From Candidatus Gottesmanbacteria bacterium RIFCSPHIGHO2_02_FULL_40_13 (GTDB lineage Bacteria; Patescibacteriota; Microgenomatia; 2-02-FULL-39-11), in assembly GCA_001779235.1 (NCBI GenBank), contig MFJN01000020.1, positions 9,852 through 47,889 of the forward strand: a stretch of 38,038 bases of DNA, given 5' to 3'. Each line of letters opens with the position of its first letter. The stretch's first letter is position 1. Below, one piece after another: positions 15,713-24,530 of this stretch. The position numbers and the translations under genes were made by a program. The notes below the pieces were generated by a model. It saw nothing but the letters and a program-made list of their open reading frames with translations, was not told where the DNA came from and ran no database searches.

Positions 15713-16675
15713 ATGATGAAAACCGACATAAAATGTCTAATTACGGGAGGTGCAGGATTTATTGGTTCGCATCTGTGCGACAGCATGATTTCCAAAGGAT
15801 ACGAAGTCTACTGTTTGGATAATCTGTCAACAGGAGACAGGCGAAATATAGCTCATTTATTATCCCATAAAAATTTCCATTTCAGTAAGTTGGATCTGAC
15901 TTCTCCGCTTCCGGCAGACTTTACAGATAATTTTAATAAACTCGATTTTATTTACCATTTAGCTTCTCCGGCCAGCCCGCCGCATTACCAGCGGCTAGCT
16001 ATAGAAACACTAATGGTAAATTCATACGGGACTTATCAAATTCTGAATTTAGCCAAAAAATTCAACTCCAGATTTTTATTAGCCTCAACTTCAGAAGTGT
16101 ACGGAGATCCGTTAGTGCATCCGCAAAAAGAATCATACTATGGTAACGTCAATCCGCATGGTGTCAGGGCCTGTTATGACGAAGCTAAAAGGTTTGCCGA
16201 AGCAATAACCATGGAATACTATCGGAAATTCAGGTTGGACGCTAGGATTTCGCGGATTTTTAATACCTATGGACCTAGAATGTCGGTAACTGACGGCCGG
16301 GTTATCTCTAATTTCATCACTCAAGCTTTGTCAGGTAAAAAGCTGACCATTTATGGAGACGGTATGCAAACCAGATCGTTTAGTTATATTTCAGATTTGA
16401 TAGACGGACTGATTAAATTCATGGAGATACCGGATTTACAGTCAGAGGTTATAAATTTAGGATATCCCGAAGAACATACCGTTAACGAAATAGCACATAG
16501 TATACAGAATCTGACAAAAACTAAAAATGAAATAGTTTATCTGGAGAAGAAATCAGATGATCCGGTACGCAGAAAACCTGATATTACCAAGGCTAAAAAA
16601 TTATTAAACTGGCAGCCTCATACAGGTCTTCATCATGGTTTACTCGAGACAATCGCCTATTTTCAAAACTTATGA
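15713..16675 (+). CDS. UDP-glucuronate decarboxylase (UDP-xylose synthase)
   Basis: 320 aa; ATG 15716 is an alternative start. An NAD-binding SDR that decarboxylates UDP-glucuronate to UDP-xylose. GGAGFIGSH lies at 12-20. The UXS hallmark HLASPASPPHYQ (82-93) is present, then TSEVYGDP (126-133) with the active-site Ser/Glu, and ACYDEAKR with Tyr155 and Lys159. GNVNPHGVRACYDE matches the UXS consensus GNVNPxGxRxCYDE closely. With ugd in the same operon the pathway UDP-Glc to UDP-GlcA to UDP-Xyl is complete. It overlaps the next gene by ATGA. Cytoplasmic. Confidence 0.9.
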   Translation: MMKTDIKCLITGGAGFIGSHLCDSMISKGYEVYCLDNLSTGDRRNIAHLLSHKNFHFSKLDLTSPLPADFTDNFNKLDFIYHLASPASPPHYQRLAIETLMVNSYGTYQILNLAKKFNSRFLLASTSEVYGDPLVHPQKESYYGNVNPHGVRACYDEAKRFAEAITMEYYRKFRLDARISRIFNTYGPRMSVTDGRVISNFITQALSGKKLTIYGDGMQTRSFSYISDLIDGLIKFMEIPDLQSEVINLGYPEEHTVNEIAHSIQNLTKTKNEIVYLEKKSDDPVRRKPDITKAKKLLNWQPHTGLHHGLLETIAYFQNL

Positions 16676-17805
16676 AAATAGCCCACATTATTCCAACCTA
16701 TAACGAAAAAGAAAATATCGCCAAGATGATTGATATTATTAATTCAATCACAGAGCGTCATTCTACGTGGACGAGTGATATAATCGTGGTTGATGACTAT
16801 TCACCTGACGGAACATCTTCTATTGTAAAAAAGCTGCAGAAAAAATATAAAAATGTATTTCTCTTATCCAAAAAAAAAGAAGGACTGGGGAAAGCTCTTA
16901 TTAAGGGATACGATTATGCAGTAAAAACGTTGCATGCAGACGTCGTTATCCCTAATGATGCTGATTTTCAATGGAATCCGGAAGATTTTCCTAAACTGAT
17001 AGAAAGAATTGAAAATGGATTTGATGTCGTGGTTGCTTCGCGCCATGTAAAAGGCGGCAAGGTAATCGGCTGGAATTGGTTTCGAAATTTAAATCACAAC
17101 GTATCCAACACATTACTTGCCTGGTGGGTGGCCGGAGTGCATGAGGTTAAAGATCATGCCGGTAACTTTAAAGCCATCAGAGTGAAAGGAGTGCTGGATA
17201 AAGTACGTTTGCAAAATATGAAAAATGCCGGATTTTCTTTCCAACTCCATATTCTGTATGAGCTGTCTAAAACAGGAGCACGGTTTTACGAAGTACCCGT
17301 AACATTTAAAGAAAGGGAATACGGCAAATCTAAGATTGGCTTCAATAAATATTATTTACGGGACATTGTGGAATATATTAAAAGCAGTCTTCTTATCCGC
17401 TATGACAGATCGCGGGTTTTTTCAAAATATTTCCTTGTGGGGGCAGTAGGTTTTATCCTGCAGACTTTGATTTCCAAACTGATAATCACAGGCCGTATAA
17501 ATCCCGGTTTAGCTGTTGCCATCGGCGCCGAAGGAGCAATAATTTCTAACTTTACCCTGAATAATTATTGGACTTTTTCGCACAAAAAAATTAACGGCAT
17601 CAGATTATTATCCAAATTTTTACAATTCAATTTGGCTTCAGCAGGTGCTATATTAATTCAAGGCTTTGCAGTTGGTACGGGAACTTATGTTTATGGCAAT
17701 CAAACCTGGTTTATTTTTATGGTTTTATCTATAGTCTTATTGGTGATTCCTTACAGCTATTTTATCTACAATAATTTTATCTGGAAATCTCCGAAAAACA
17801 AGTGA
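16672..17805 (+). CDS. DPM1-like GT2 glycosyltransferase fused to a GtrA domain
   Basis: 377 aa. The N-terminal GT2 domain (about 1-230) has PTYNEKENI, DDYSPDGT (41-48), the metal-binding Asp96-Ala-Asp98 and KEREYGKSKIG, as in dolichol/polyprenyl-phosphate mannosyltransferases. The C-terminal GtrA-like domain (about 245-375) has four hydrophobic helices, FLVGAVGFILQ at its start and NNYWTF in the middle. Such enzymes place a sugar on polyprenyl phosphate on the inner leaflet, and the GtrA part is thought to assist flipping. Here the two functions are on one chain, a known architecture in bacteria and archaea. It is coupled to the UXS-like gene (ATGA) and to the next GT-C gene (TGATG), which may use the lipid-linked sugar outside. 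Confidence 0.87.
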   Translation: MKIAHIIPTYNEKENIAKMIDIINSITERHSTWTSDIIVVDDYSPDGTSSIVKKLQKKYKNVFLLSKKKEGLGKALIKGYDYAVKTLHADVVIPNDADFQWNPEDFPKLIERIENGFDVVVASRHVKGGKVIGWNWFRNLNHNVSNTLLAWWVAGVHEVKDHAGNFKAIRVKGVLDKVRLQNMKNAGFSFQLHILYELSKTGARFYEVPVTFKEREYGKSKIGFNKYYLRDIVEYIKSSLLIRYDRSRVFSKYFLVGAVGFILQTLISKLIITGRINPGLAVAIGAEGAIISNFTLNNYWTFSHKKINGIRLLSKFLQFNLASAGAILIQGFAVGTGTYVYGNQTWFIFMVLSIVLLVIPYSYFIYNNFIWKSPKNK

Positions 17806-19304
17806 TGAAAAAATTAAATTTAAATAAATATTTTAAGTTACCCGCAGTTCTTTTTTTCCTCATATTACTTTTGGCTTCATTTATGAGGTTTTATAGGATC
17901 CGCGAATACATTCTTTTTTTGGGAGATGAAGGCAGGGATGTCTTAATCGTTAAACGAATGATTGTTGATCATATCTTTACCCTTCTTGGACCAATTACCA
18001 GCGTCGGTTCAATGTATATGGGACCAGTGTACTACTATATCATGGCTCCATTTCTCTGGGCTTGGCGTTTGGATCCTGTTGGGCCTTCAATCATGGTTGC
18101 TTTATTTTCTCTGGCGACCATATGTTTAATATACAGATTATGCAGCAAGTTTTTTTCTCCTTATGTTGGTATTATCGCCTCATTTTTTTACGCCATCTCC
18201 CCATTAACAATAATTTATGGCAGATCTTCCTGGAATCCCAATATCGTCCCGTTCTTCTCACTTCTTATAATCTACTGCCTGATGAAAGTCGTAATTCAAA
18301 ACAAACACCGTTGGCTAATTGTAGCCGGGTTTACATTAGGTATTCTGATTCAACTACATTATGTTACTTTGCTGATGATACCTGTAATCATATTTTGTTT
18401 AGCTCTTATTAAATTCAGACTGAATCTTAAATATTTTATTTTCAGTTTTTTAGCTTTTATACTTTCTTATTCTCCATTTTTGCTTTTTGAAATAAGGCAC
18501 AGATTAGTCAATACGAAAGCTGTTTTAAGGTTTATCGGACAACAAAATCATGAAGCCGGATTTTCTCTGGTTAAAATTATTTCTTCAATACAGGATATTT
18601 TAATTCGTGTTTTCTGGAGGCTAATTGTCATTGAAAATGCCGAACTGGCAAAACTTATAACGCTTGGTATTATTATTGGAGTTTGTCTTTATTGGATTAA
18701 AAGTCACAGGTATAAACCTGGACCTCAGCCAATTGATATTCTGCTCATTTGGTTTATTACTGCTGTAAGTTTTATCGGTATATATCAGGGGGTGGTTTAT
18801 GATTATTATCTGGGATCGCTTTTTCCTGTGCCGTTTTTCTTTTTAGGAATTGCGGTTGCTACCTATTGGGGCGGGAAAAACCTATATAATATATCATTAC
18901 TGTTAGTTTTGGCGATATTAGTTTTCTATAACATCAAACATAGTCCGCTGGCAATCGAACCGAATAATTTAATAAGAAATACTCAGGAAATATCCAGATC
19001 TGTATTCGATCTGGCTGGAAATAAACCCTATAATTTCGCATTAATCGCCGGCAAAAATTCGGATCACGCCTACCGTTATTTCCTGGAAATTTGGGGTGAG
19101 CCTCCTGTTGAAATCGCAAATCCTGTTGTTGATCCTATGAGAAAAACCGTTACATCTCAACTTCTGGTTGTTTGTGAGGAAAAGATCTGTCAGCCTTTGG
19201 GCCACCCTTTATGGCAAATTGCCGGTTTTGGCAGAGCAGAAATAATCGGAGAATGGCAGGTATCAACTGCGAAGGTTTTTAAATTAATTCCTTATGACAG
19301 ATAA
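17805..19304 (+). CDS. GT-C (PMT/ArnT-like) membrane glycosyltransferase
   Basis: 499 aa from ATG 17805, which overlaps the upstream stop as TGATG; a GTG at 17802 is less likely. About eleven to twelve hydrophobic helices. The first loop has GDEGRD (40-45), the acidic motif of GT39/GT83-type enzymes that take sugars from polyprenyl phosphate outside the membrane, then MGPVYYY, and YGRSSWNPN in a later loop. The C-terminal soluble part (about 390-499) is probably extracytoplasmic. It lies between two GT2 enzymes of the DPM/ALG5 type, so donor synthesis and use are probably coupled. Acceptor (protein or glycan) unknown. Confidence 0.8.
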   Translation: MKKLNLNKYFKLPAVLFFLILLLASFMRFYRIREYILFLGDEGRDVLIVKRMIVDHIFTLLGPITSVGSMYMGPVYYYIMAPFLWAWRLDPVGPSIMVALFSLATICLIYRLCSKFFSPYVGIIASFFYAISPLTIIYGRSSWNPNIVPFFSLLIIYCLMKVVIQNKHRWLIVAGFTLGILIQLHYVTLLMIPVIIFCLALIKFRLNLKYFIFSFLAFILSYSPFLLFEIRHRLVNTKAVLRFIGQQNHEAGFSLVKIISSIQDILIRVFWRLIVIENAELAKLITLGIIIGVCLYWIKSHRYKPGPQPIDILLIWFITAVSFIGIYQGVVYDYYLGSLFPVPFFFLGIAVATYWGGKNLYNISLLLVLAILVFYNIKHSPLAIEPNNLIRNTQEISRSVFDLAGNKPYNFALIAGKNSDHAYRYFLEIWGEPPVEIANPVVDPMRKTVTSQLLVVCEEKICQPLGHPLWQIAGFGRAEIIGEWQVSTAKVFKLIPYDR

Positions 19305-20049
19305 AAAGATATCGATTGTAATTCCCTGCTACAACGAAGAGAGAAATTTGAGGCTTGGAGTTTTGGAAAAAGTTTATGATTATCTGGCTAAAAAAAACTA
19401 TTCTTGGGAGGTAATAATAGTTGATGACGGGAGCACTGATACAAGTGTGGAACTTATAAAGAAGTTTATATCCCGGCATAATGGTTTTTCCCTGTTATCC
19501 AAAGAACATCAGGGGAAAGCCGCGACGGTGAAAACCGGAGTAATGAGAGCCTTGGGAGAAATTGTTTTGTTTACTGATTTCGATCAGGCAACACCCATTG
19601 ATCAGTTGGAAAAACTGACTCCGTGGTTTCATAAAGGGTATGATATTGTCATCGGGTCCAGAAACTCAACGCGGCAGGGTGCTCCAATTTTAAGGTTAGC
19701 AATGGCCAGAGGATTCATGATCTTAAGAAATATTATATTAAATCTTGGTATTAAAGATACACAGTGCGGTTTTAAAGCTTTTAAAAATCAGGCAGCTAAA
19801 GAAATTTTCCAATCCTTAAGGATACATACGGGTCATGAAAATGTTAAAGGATCAACGGTGACTGCCGGTTTTGATGTTGAACTTTTGTTTATCGCGAATA
19901 AACGTGGTTTTAAAATTAAAGAGGTCCCTATTGAGTGGCATTATCAGGAAACCAGAAACGTCAATCCTTGGAAAGATTCCCTCTTCGGATTATACGATCT
20001 GATAAAAATCAGAATAAACGAGATGAAAGGACTTTATCATAAAAAATAA
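19294..20049 (+). CDS. ALG5/DPM-like GT2 glycosyltransferase
   Basis: 251 aa GT-A enzyme without membrane helices. Motifs are PCYNEERNL (11-19), DDGSTDTS (44-51), Asp95-Phe-Asp97 as metal site and GSRNSTRQGAP. The phrase DTQCGFKAF and the later GFDVELLFIANKRGFKIKEVP match dolichyl-phosphate glucosyltransferase-like (ALG5) and bacterial polyprenyl-phosphate hexosyltransferases. Likely reaction: NDP-sugar plus polyprenyl phosphate to polyprenyl-P-sugar on the cytoplasmic face. It overlaps the preceding GT-C gene by 11 nt. The nested palindromic element follows its stop after about 20 nt. Confidence 0.85.
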   Translation: MTDKKISIVIPCYNEERNLRLGVLEKVYDYLAKKNYSWEVIIVDDGSTDTSVELIKKFISRHNGFSLLSKEHQGKAATVKTGVMRALGEIVLFTDFDQATPIDQLEKLTPWFHKGYDIVIGSRNSTRQGAPILRLAMARGFMILRNIILNLGIKDTQCGFKAFKNQAAKEIFQSLRIHTGHENVKGSTVTAGFDVELLFIANKRGFKIKEVPIEWHYQETRNVNPWKDSLFGLYDLIKIRINEMKGLYHKK

Positions 20050-20068
20050 AAATTATCACTCTTCTTCA

Positions 20069-20214
20069 CAAGTTTCGCAGTCGTCATTGCGAGCCTGCCT
20101 GCGCAGGCAGGGACCCCGACGTTACGTCGGGGGACGTGGCAATCTGATAAAAAGATTCCCACGCTCTCCCGACTGAGTCGGGATCGCTCGGAATGACATT
20201 AAGCGCGAAACTCG
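20069..20214. mobile_element. MITE/REP-like nested palindromic element
   Basis: Outer inverted repeats CAAGTTTCGC / GCGAAACTCG (9 of 10) enclose GTCATTGCGAGC (20083-20094) / GCTCGGAATGAC (20186-20197; 11 of 12). The core is CGTGGCAATCT (20135-20145) / AGATTCCCACG (20153-20163; 10 of 11). Each arm also carries perfect palindromes: 20094-20111 (GCGC centre), 20114-20132 (CCCCGACGT/ACGTCGGGG) and 20167-20183 (TCCCGAC/GTCGGGA). The CATTGCGAGC...GGCAATCT type resembles short dispersed elements known from many bacterial genomes. No coding capacity, so it would be non-autonomous. Much more GC-rich than its surroundings. Confidence 0.75.
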
Positions 20215-20222
20215 TATTCTTT

Positions 20223-21392
20223 ATGAAATTTAGTCCTTATAGGATTATTTCTTTCGGATATATTTTTTGCCTACTTGCGTTGGTAATTTACTCTTATACT
20301 CAGATTGATTTAAATCTGACCCTTTCGGGAAATCTAATCTATCAGCAAGTTCAAGGACAGTTAATTTTTCTTGGTTATTTCCAACGACATCTGTCAGCCT
20401 TGATTTATTCCCTTATTCAGTTAATAATGTTCGGTTTGTATTTTTATCTCATGAGACAAGTTTTAAGTCATCGGTTGAACTTACAACAAATAGTTAAACT
20501 TATCTTACTGGTTAGTGTTATAGCCATACTTTCATATCCGGCGTTATCTCATGACATCTTTAATTACATGTTTGATGCCCGCATAGTCACAAAATATCAT
20601 CTGAATCCTTATTTTTTTAAAGCCAATGATTTCCCGGGTGACTTATGGGTCAGGTTTATGCATTGGACGCACAGATATTACCCGTACGGTCCAATTTGGC
20701 TTATTCTTACCCTACCTTTTTCCTACCTGGGGTTTGGCAAGTTTGTATTGACATTAATGAATTTCAAGCTGATGTTTTTTTTGTTTCATCTGGGCAATTT
20801 ATATCTGATTAATAAAATCACGCAAAAACTTTATCCGGAAGATAGATTAACTTCCTTAGTTTTTTACGGGTTGAATCCTCTGATTATTTCTGAATCCTTG
20901 GTTAGTCCCCACAATGAAGTGATGATGCTGTTTTTTGCTTTGGCAGCATTGTACTGGGGAGCTTTGCAAAACAGCAGGATGAAATATATTATCTTGATGA
21001 TTTTATCAGCCGGGGTGAAATTTATTACCATTGCTTTATTACCCCTGATACTTTTTAAAAAGCATATAAATGATAAATCAGTGCTAGAGTTTATGATTAA
21101 ATCATCTCTAATTCTGACAGTATTATTTATCTCTTTGGAGATTTATTATCGGGAAGCGTATCCGTGGTATTTTATAATATTTATCGGATTTTCCAGTTTA
21201 CTGATAAAATATAAGAAATTATTAGTATTTACATTCATCTTATCTTTAAGTGCCCTAGGAAGATATGTACCTTTTTTATACGAAGGAGTTTATAGTGATA
21301 ATTTACAAAGAACGAAAAATATAATTTTTTATCTGCCTATAATTGTTTGTCTTATTTATTATATTTTTTCACTGCGGCGGTTGAAGCAGTAG
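20223..21392 (+). CDS. GT-C membrane mannosyltransferase, MptA/MptB-like
   Basis: 389 aa from ATG 20223; the frame also has ATG 20193, but that lies in the terminal repeat of the palindromic element and adds only ten non-membrane residues. About ten hydrophobic helices. The loop with SHDIFNYMFDAR followed by HLNPYFF and YYPYGPIW is typical of polyprenol-phosphomannose-dependent alpha-1,6-mannosyltransferases (MptA/MptB and relatives), where the Asp is catalytic. A later HNEVMMLFFALA helix also fits. It would elongate a glycan outside the membrane from a lipid-linked sugar. The insertion of the repeat element just upstream may have separated it from the preceding operon; it may need a new promoter. 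Confidence 0.75.
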   Translation: MKFSPYRIISFGYIFCLLALVIYSYTQIDLNLTLSGNLIYQQVQGQLIFLGYFQRHLSALIYSLIQLIMFGLYFYLMRQVLSHRLNLQQIVKLILLVSVIAILSYPALSHDIFNYMFDARIVTKYHLNPYFFKANDFPGDLWVRFMHWTHRYYPYGPIWLILTLPFSYLGFGKFVLTLMNFKLMFFLFHLGNLYLINKITQKLYPEDRLTSLVFYGLNPLIISESLVSPHNEVMMLFFALAALYWGALQNSRMKYIILMILSAGVKFITIALLPLILFKKHINDKSVLEFMIKSSLILTVLFISLEIYYREAYPWYFIIFIGFSSLLIKYKKLLVFTFILSLSALGRYVPFLYEGVYSDNLQRTKNIIFYLPIIVCLIYYIFSLRRLKQ

Positions 21393-21407
21393 AAATTTAT
21401 TATATCT

Positions 21408-22889
21408 ATGGAAATTTTGACTGTAATAATCATTAGTTTGATAACTTTTTTTACTCGAGTAATAAATTTACTTAATATTCCAATTTTTACAGATGAAGCG
21501 ATCTATATCCGTTGGGCTCAAATAGGATTAAATGACCCATCCCACAGATATATTTCTTTAACCGACGGTAAACAGCCTATGTTGACTTGGCTGATGTATC
21601 CCATGTTAAAAATTTTCCAAGATCCGTTATTTGCCGGCAGATTTGTTTCAGTTTTAAGCGGAGTATTGGCGGTGGTTGGAATATATTTATTAACAAGAGA
21701 ACTTTTTAGTAAGAAAACAGCTGTATTGGCATGCGGGTTATATATTATTTCTCCTTTTGCCCTTATTTATGACAGGCTTGCCTTAATGGATAGCCTTTTG
21801 TCGTCTTTTGCTGTTTGGAGTTTATATCTACAGGTGTTGCTGGTGAGAAAACTGCGGTTAGATATCGCCTTGATCTTGGGATTTGTTACAGGTTTAGGCC
21901 TTCTGACAAAGTCGTCAGCATTTTTTTTCATCTATCTCTTGCCGTTTTCTCTTTTATTATTTAATTATTCAGCACCAAAAAAAATAACTCTTCTGTTCAA
22001 ATGGTTGGGTTTGATATTGTTGGGATCTGTGATTTCAATTGTAATGTATAACTCATTGAGACTTTCTCCGTGGTTTTATATCATCAATCTAAAAAATCAT
22101 GTATTTATCCTGGGTTTCGGTGAGTTTGCCAAACACCCGCTTGATTTATTCATCGGTAATATGACTGGTTTGTTGGGGATGCTGACAGGATACCTTACCC
22201 TGCCTTTCAGTATTTTTATTTTACTTGGCACGCTTTGGTCAGTCTTAAAAAGAGATAATAAAATCTTGCTTCTTGGCGCCTGGTTCATTTTTCCATTTCT
22301 TTCCTTGGCGGCATTCGGAGTAGTCATTTTTCCCAGATTTATTCTTTTTATGGTGATACCGCTTCTGATTATCGCAGCATATTTATTTGAGAAGATATCA
22401 CGGTCAGTAATAAAATATAATAAATATCTCCCTTTCTTTTTGCTGCTAATTGTTTCAGTTTCAATTCGTCAAAGTTATCTTCTGATGTTTGACCCTCTTA
22501 AGGTTGATATACCTTCAACTGACAGAAATCAGCTGTTTGACGACTGGCCGTCAGGATATGGTGTGCAGGAAGTTATTAATTATTTAAAACAGCAGGCAGA
22601 GAAAGGAAAAATCGTTGTCGGTACTGAGGGTACTTTTGGTTTAAATCCGGCAGTGTATGAAATATATCTGGGAACCAATAAAAATGTCGAAATTTACGGA
22701 TTTTGGCCGGTATCACAGGTACCGCAATTATTACTCGATTCTGCCAAGAAGTACCCTACCTATCTGATTTTTAAGGAGAAACAGGATATTCCTTTAGATT
22801 GGCCGTTGAAGCTTATCGCCAAGTATCAACGCGGAACAGGTAAGACCTATCTTTACTTTTATCAGGTTGATACGCCAAAAATTCAATAA
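21408..22889 (+). CDS. GT-C (PMT family) membrane glycosyltransferase
   Basis: 493 aa with about eleven helices. The N-terminal loop has FTDEAIYIRWAQ (Asp29-Glu30), then TDGKQPMLTWLMYP. The DE motif plus a K/HxPL/M-type loop is the usual active-site arrangement of the PMT/GT39-GT83 clan. The last roughly 110 residues are soluble and probably extracytoplasmic. It lies 15 nt after the previous gene and 9 nt before the next, so it is co-transcribed. Donor and acceptor cannot be assigned; a polyprenyl-phosphate sugar donor is the family expectation. Confidence 0.8.
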   Translation: MEILTVIIISLITFFTRVINLLNIPIFTDEAIYIRWAQIGLNDPSHRYISLTDGKQPMLTWLMYPMLKIFQDPLFAGRFVSVLSGVLAVVGIYLLTRELFSKKTAVLACGLYIISPFALIYDRLALMDSLLSSFAVWSLYLQVLLVRKLRLDIALILGFVTGLGLLTKSSAFFFIYLLPFSLLLFNYSAPKKITLLFKWLGLILLGSVISIVMYNSLRLSPWFYIINLKNHVFILGFGEFAKHPLDLFIGNMTGLLGMLTGYLTLPFSIFILLGTLWSVLKRDNKILLLGAWFIFPFLSLAAFGVVIFPRFILFMVIPLLIIAAYLFEKISRSVIKYNKYLPFFLLLIVSVSIRQSYLLMFDPLKVDIPSTDRNQLFDDWPSGYGVQEVINYLKQQAEKGKIVVGTEGTFGLNPAVYEIYLGTNKNVEIYGFWPVSQVPQLLLDSAKKYPTYLIFKEKQDIPLDWPLKLIAKYQRGTGKTYLYFYQVDTPKIQ

Positions 22890-22898
22890 GATTTAATC

Positions 22899-24530
22899 AT
22901 GTCCTACCTAAGAAACAAGTTTCCCCTGATTATAATTTTTATATTCTGCATTTTATTTACTCTCCCTTTTTACAAGACCGGTTATTTCACGACACATGAC
23001 GGCGAGTGGTCGGTAATAAGGCTATCGGAAATGGTCAGGGAAGTGAAAGATCTGCAGTTTCCTCCCCGTTGGTCTGATTACCTCAATCACGGCTATGGTT
23101 ATCCTTTATTTACTTTTACCTATCCTTTGCCTTACTACGCAGGAACTTTCTTGAAGTTGATAAATATTGGCCTGGTAGAGAGCGTTAAAATATTATTTGT
23201 CTTAAGCGTATTTATCTCGGCCTTTTTCATGTATAAGTTGGGATCAATCCTTCGTGATAAGACTAGCGGATTATTTGCAGCCCTCTATTATTTAAGTGCT
23301 AACTACCGACTGGTGAATTTATACATCCGGGGTTCTTTGGGTGAATCACTGGCGTTCATTTTTTTCCCTCTTATATTTTATATGGCGATTATCTATATAA
23401 ATAACCCATCAGTCTGGAATTACTTATTATTATCTTTATCTTTAGCAGGTTTGATTTTAAGCCATAACGTCATGGCAATTTTATTTATTCCTTTTTTTAT
23501 GTTGTTTTATTTTCTATACGTTCTCCATCAAAAGCGAAAATTAAATCTATCTGCATGGATAAAAATGATTTTACCGCTGCTGCAGGGTTTCGGTTTAGCC
23601 GCCTATTTTTTTATACCGGCACTGCTCGAAAAAAAATACATCTATCTATCGCAAATTCCATTGTCCGCGATAGCAGATAATTTTATTAAATTAAAAGATC
23701 TTGTTTACACCCCCTGGAATTATGGAATTAAACCGCCAATTTCTTTAGGTATTGGCCATAGTTTGGCACTCCTGTTTATACTCATCTGTTATTTGATATT
23801 TAATAATAAAAAATACAAAAAAGATTTTCTTTTCAATTTTTTGATTGTTTCTCTGCTTTTACTTTTATATCTGACCAACATCAATTCAAGTTTATTCTGG
23901 AAGTATCCGCCTTTAGTTTGGCTGGATTTTCCCTGGCGGATGATGGGTATCATAATTTTTATTATCTCTCTTCTGATGATTTATTTGCCAAAGAGACCCA
24001 TTTTAAAGTCAATCTTTACCTTTCTAACAATTGTCGTATTAATTACCAACCTTAACTTTGTAAAACCGTCAACCTACATTAATAAACCTGACTCATATTA
24101 CGAAACCAATGATGCCACTACCACCTCCATGGATGAACTGATGCCTATTTGGGTAAAACAGAAAGCCAAAAACAGGTATATATCCAAGATTGAATTTGAC
24201 GACAAAATTTCAGCAGTTACTAATCTTACCTATAATTCTAAAAATATTGAATTTAACGCGACAGCACTTAGTCCTGTTATGATTAAAATTAACTCACTAT
24301 TTTTTCCGGGCTGGAAATTTCAAATTAATGGAATAAATACTTCGATTTCAATTCAAGAACCGGATGGTGTGATGAGTTTGGAGTTAAATCAGGGATCTCA
24401 TCAGATCCGGGGTAGGTTTGAAGAGACTCCACTGCGATTAATAGCCGACTGGGTCAGTATTTTATCAGCTGTTTTTCTAGTTATAGTAGTAAGATTTAAT
24501 AAATCTTTTTTTAACCGCCATGAAAATTAG
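22899..24530 (+). CDS. 6-PTPS-related membrane protein (GT-C-like), paralogue 1
   Basis: 543 aa, about ten to twelve helices plus a C-terminal beta-rich region. The N-terminus has HDGEW (33-37) and later FPPRW, then YGYPLFTFTYPLPYY and LYIRGSLGESLAF, the signature set of proteins annotated as 6-pyruvoyl-tetrahydropterin-synthase-related. Despite the name they look like GT-C glycosyltransferases; nothing suggests pterin chemistry. The acidic residues after HD may be catalytic. It overlaps the next gene, its paralogue, by 11 nt. The C-terminal part (PGWKFQINGINTSISIQEPD) resembles the small beta domain common at the end of such proteins. Confidence 0.8.
   Translation: MSYLRNKFPLIIIFIFCILFTLPFYKTGYFTTHDGEWSVIRLSEMVREVKDLQFPPRWSDYLNHGYGYPLFTFTYPLPYYAGTFLKLINIGLVESVKILFVLSVFISAFFMYKLGSILRDKTSGLFAALYYLSANYRLVNLYIRGSLGESLAFIFFPLIFYMAIIYINNPSVWNYLLLSLSLAGLILSHNVMAILFIPFFMLFYFLYVLHQKRKLNLSAWIKMILPLLQGFGLAAYFFIPALLEKKYIYLSQIPLSAIADNFIKLKDLVYTPWNYGIKPPISLGIGHSLALLFILICYLIFNNKKYKKDFLFNFLIVSLLLLLYLTNINSSLFWKYPPLVWLDFPWRMMGIIIFIISLLMIYLPKRPILKSIFTFLTIVVLITNLNFVKPSTYINKPDSYYETNDATTTSMDELMPIWVKQKAKNRYISKIEFDDKISAVTNLTYNSKNIEFNATALSPVMIKINSLFFPGWKFQINGINTSISIQEPDGVMSLELNQGSHQIRGRFEETPLRLIADWVSILSAVFLVIVVRFNKSFFNRHEN

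Noticed and set aside
20193-20222. ATG 20193 as start of the MptB-like gene
   Set aside because: The codon is part of the terminal inverted repeat of the palindromic element; ATG 20223 gives a normal N-terminus.
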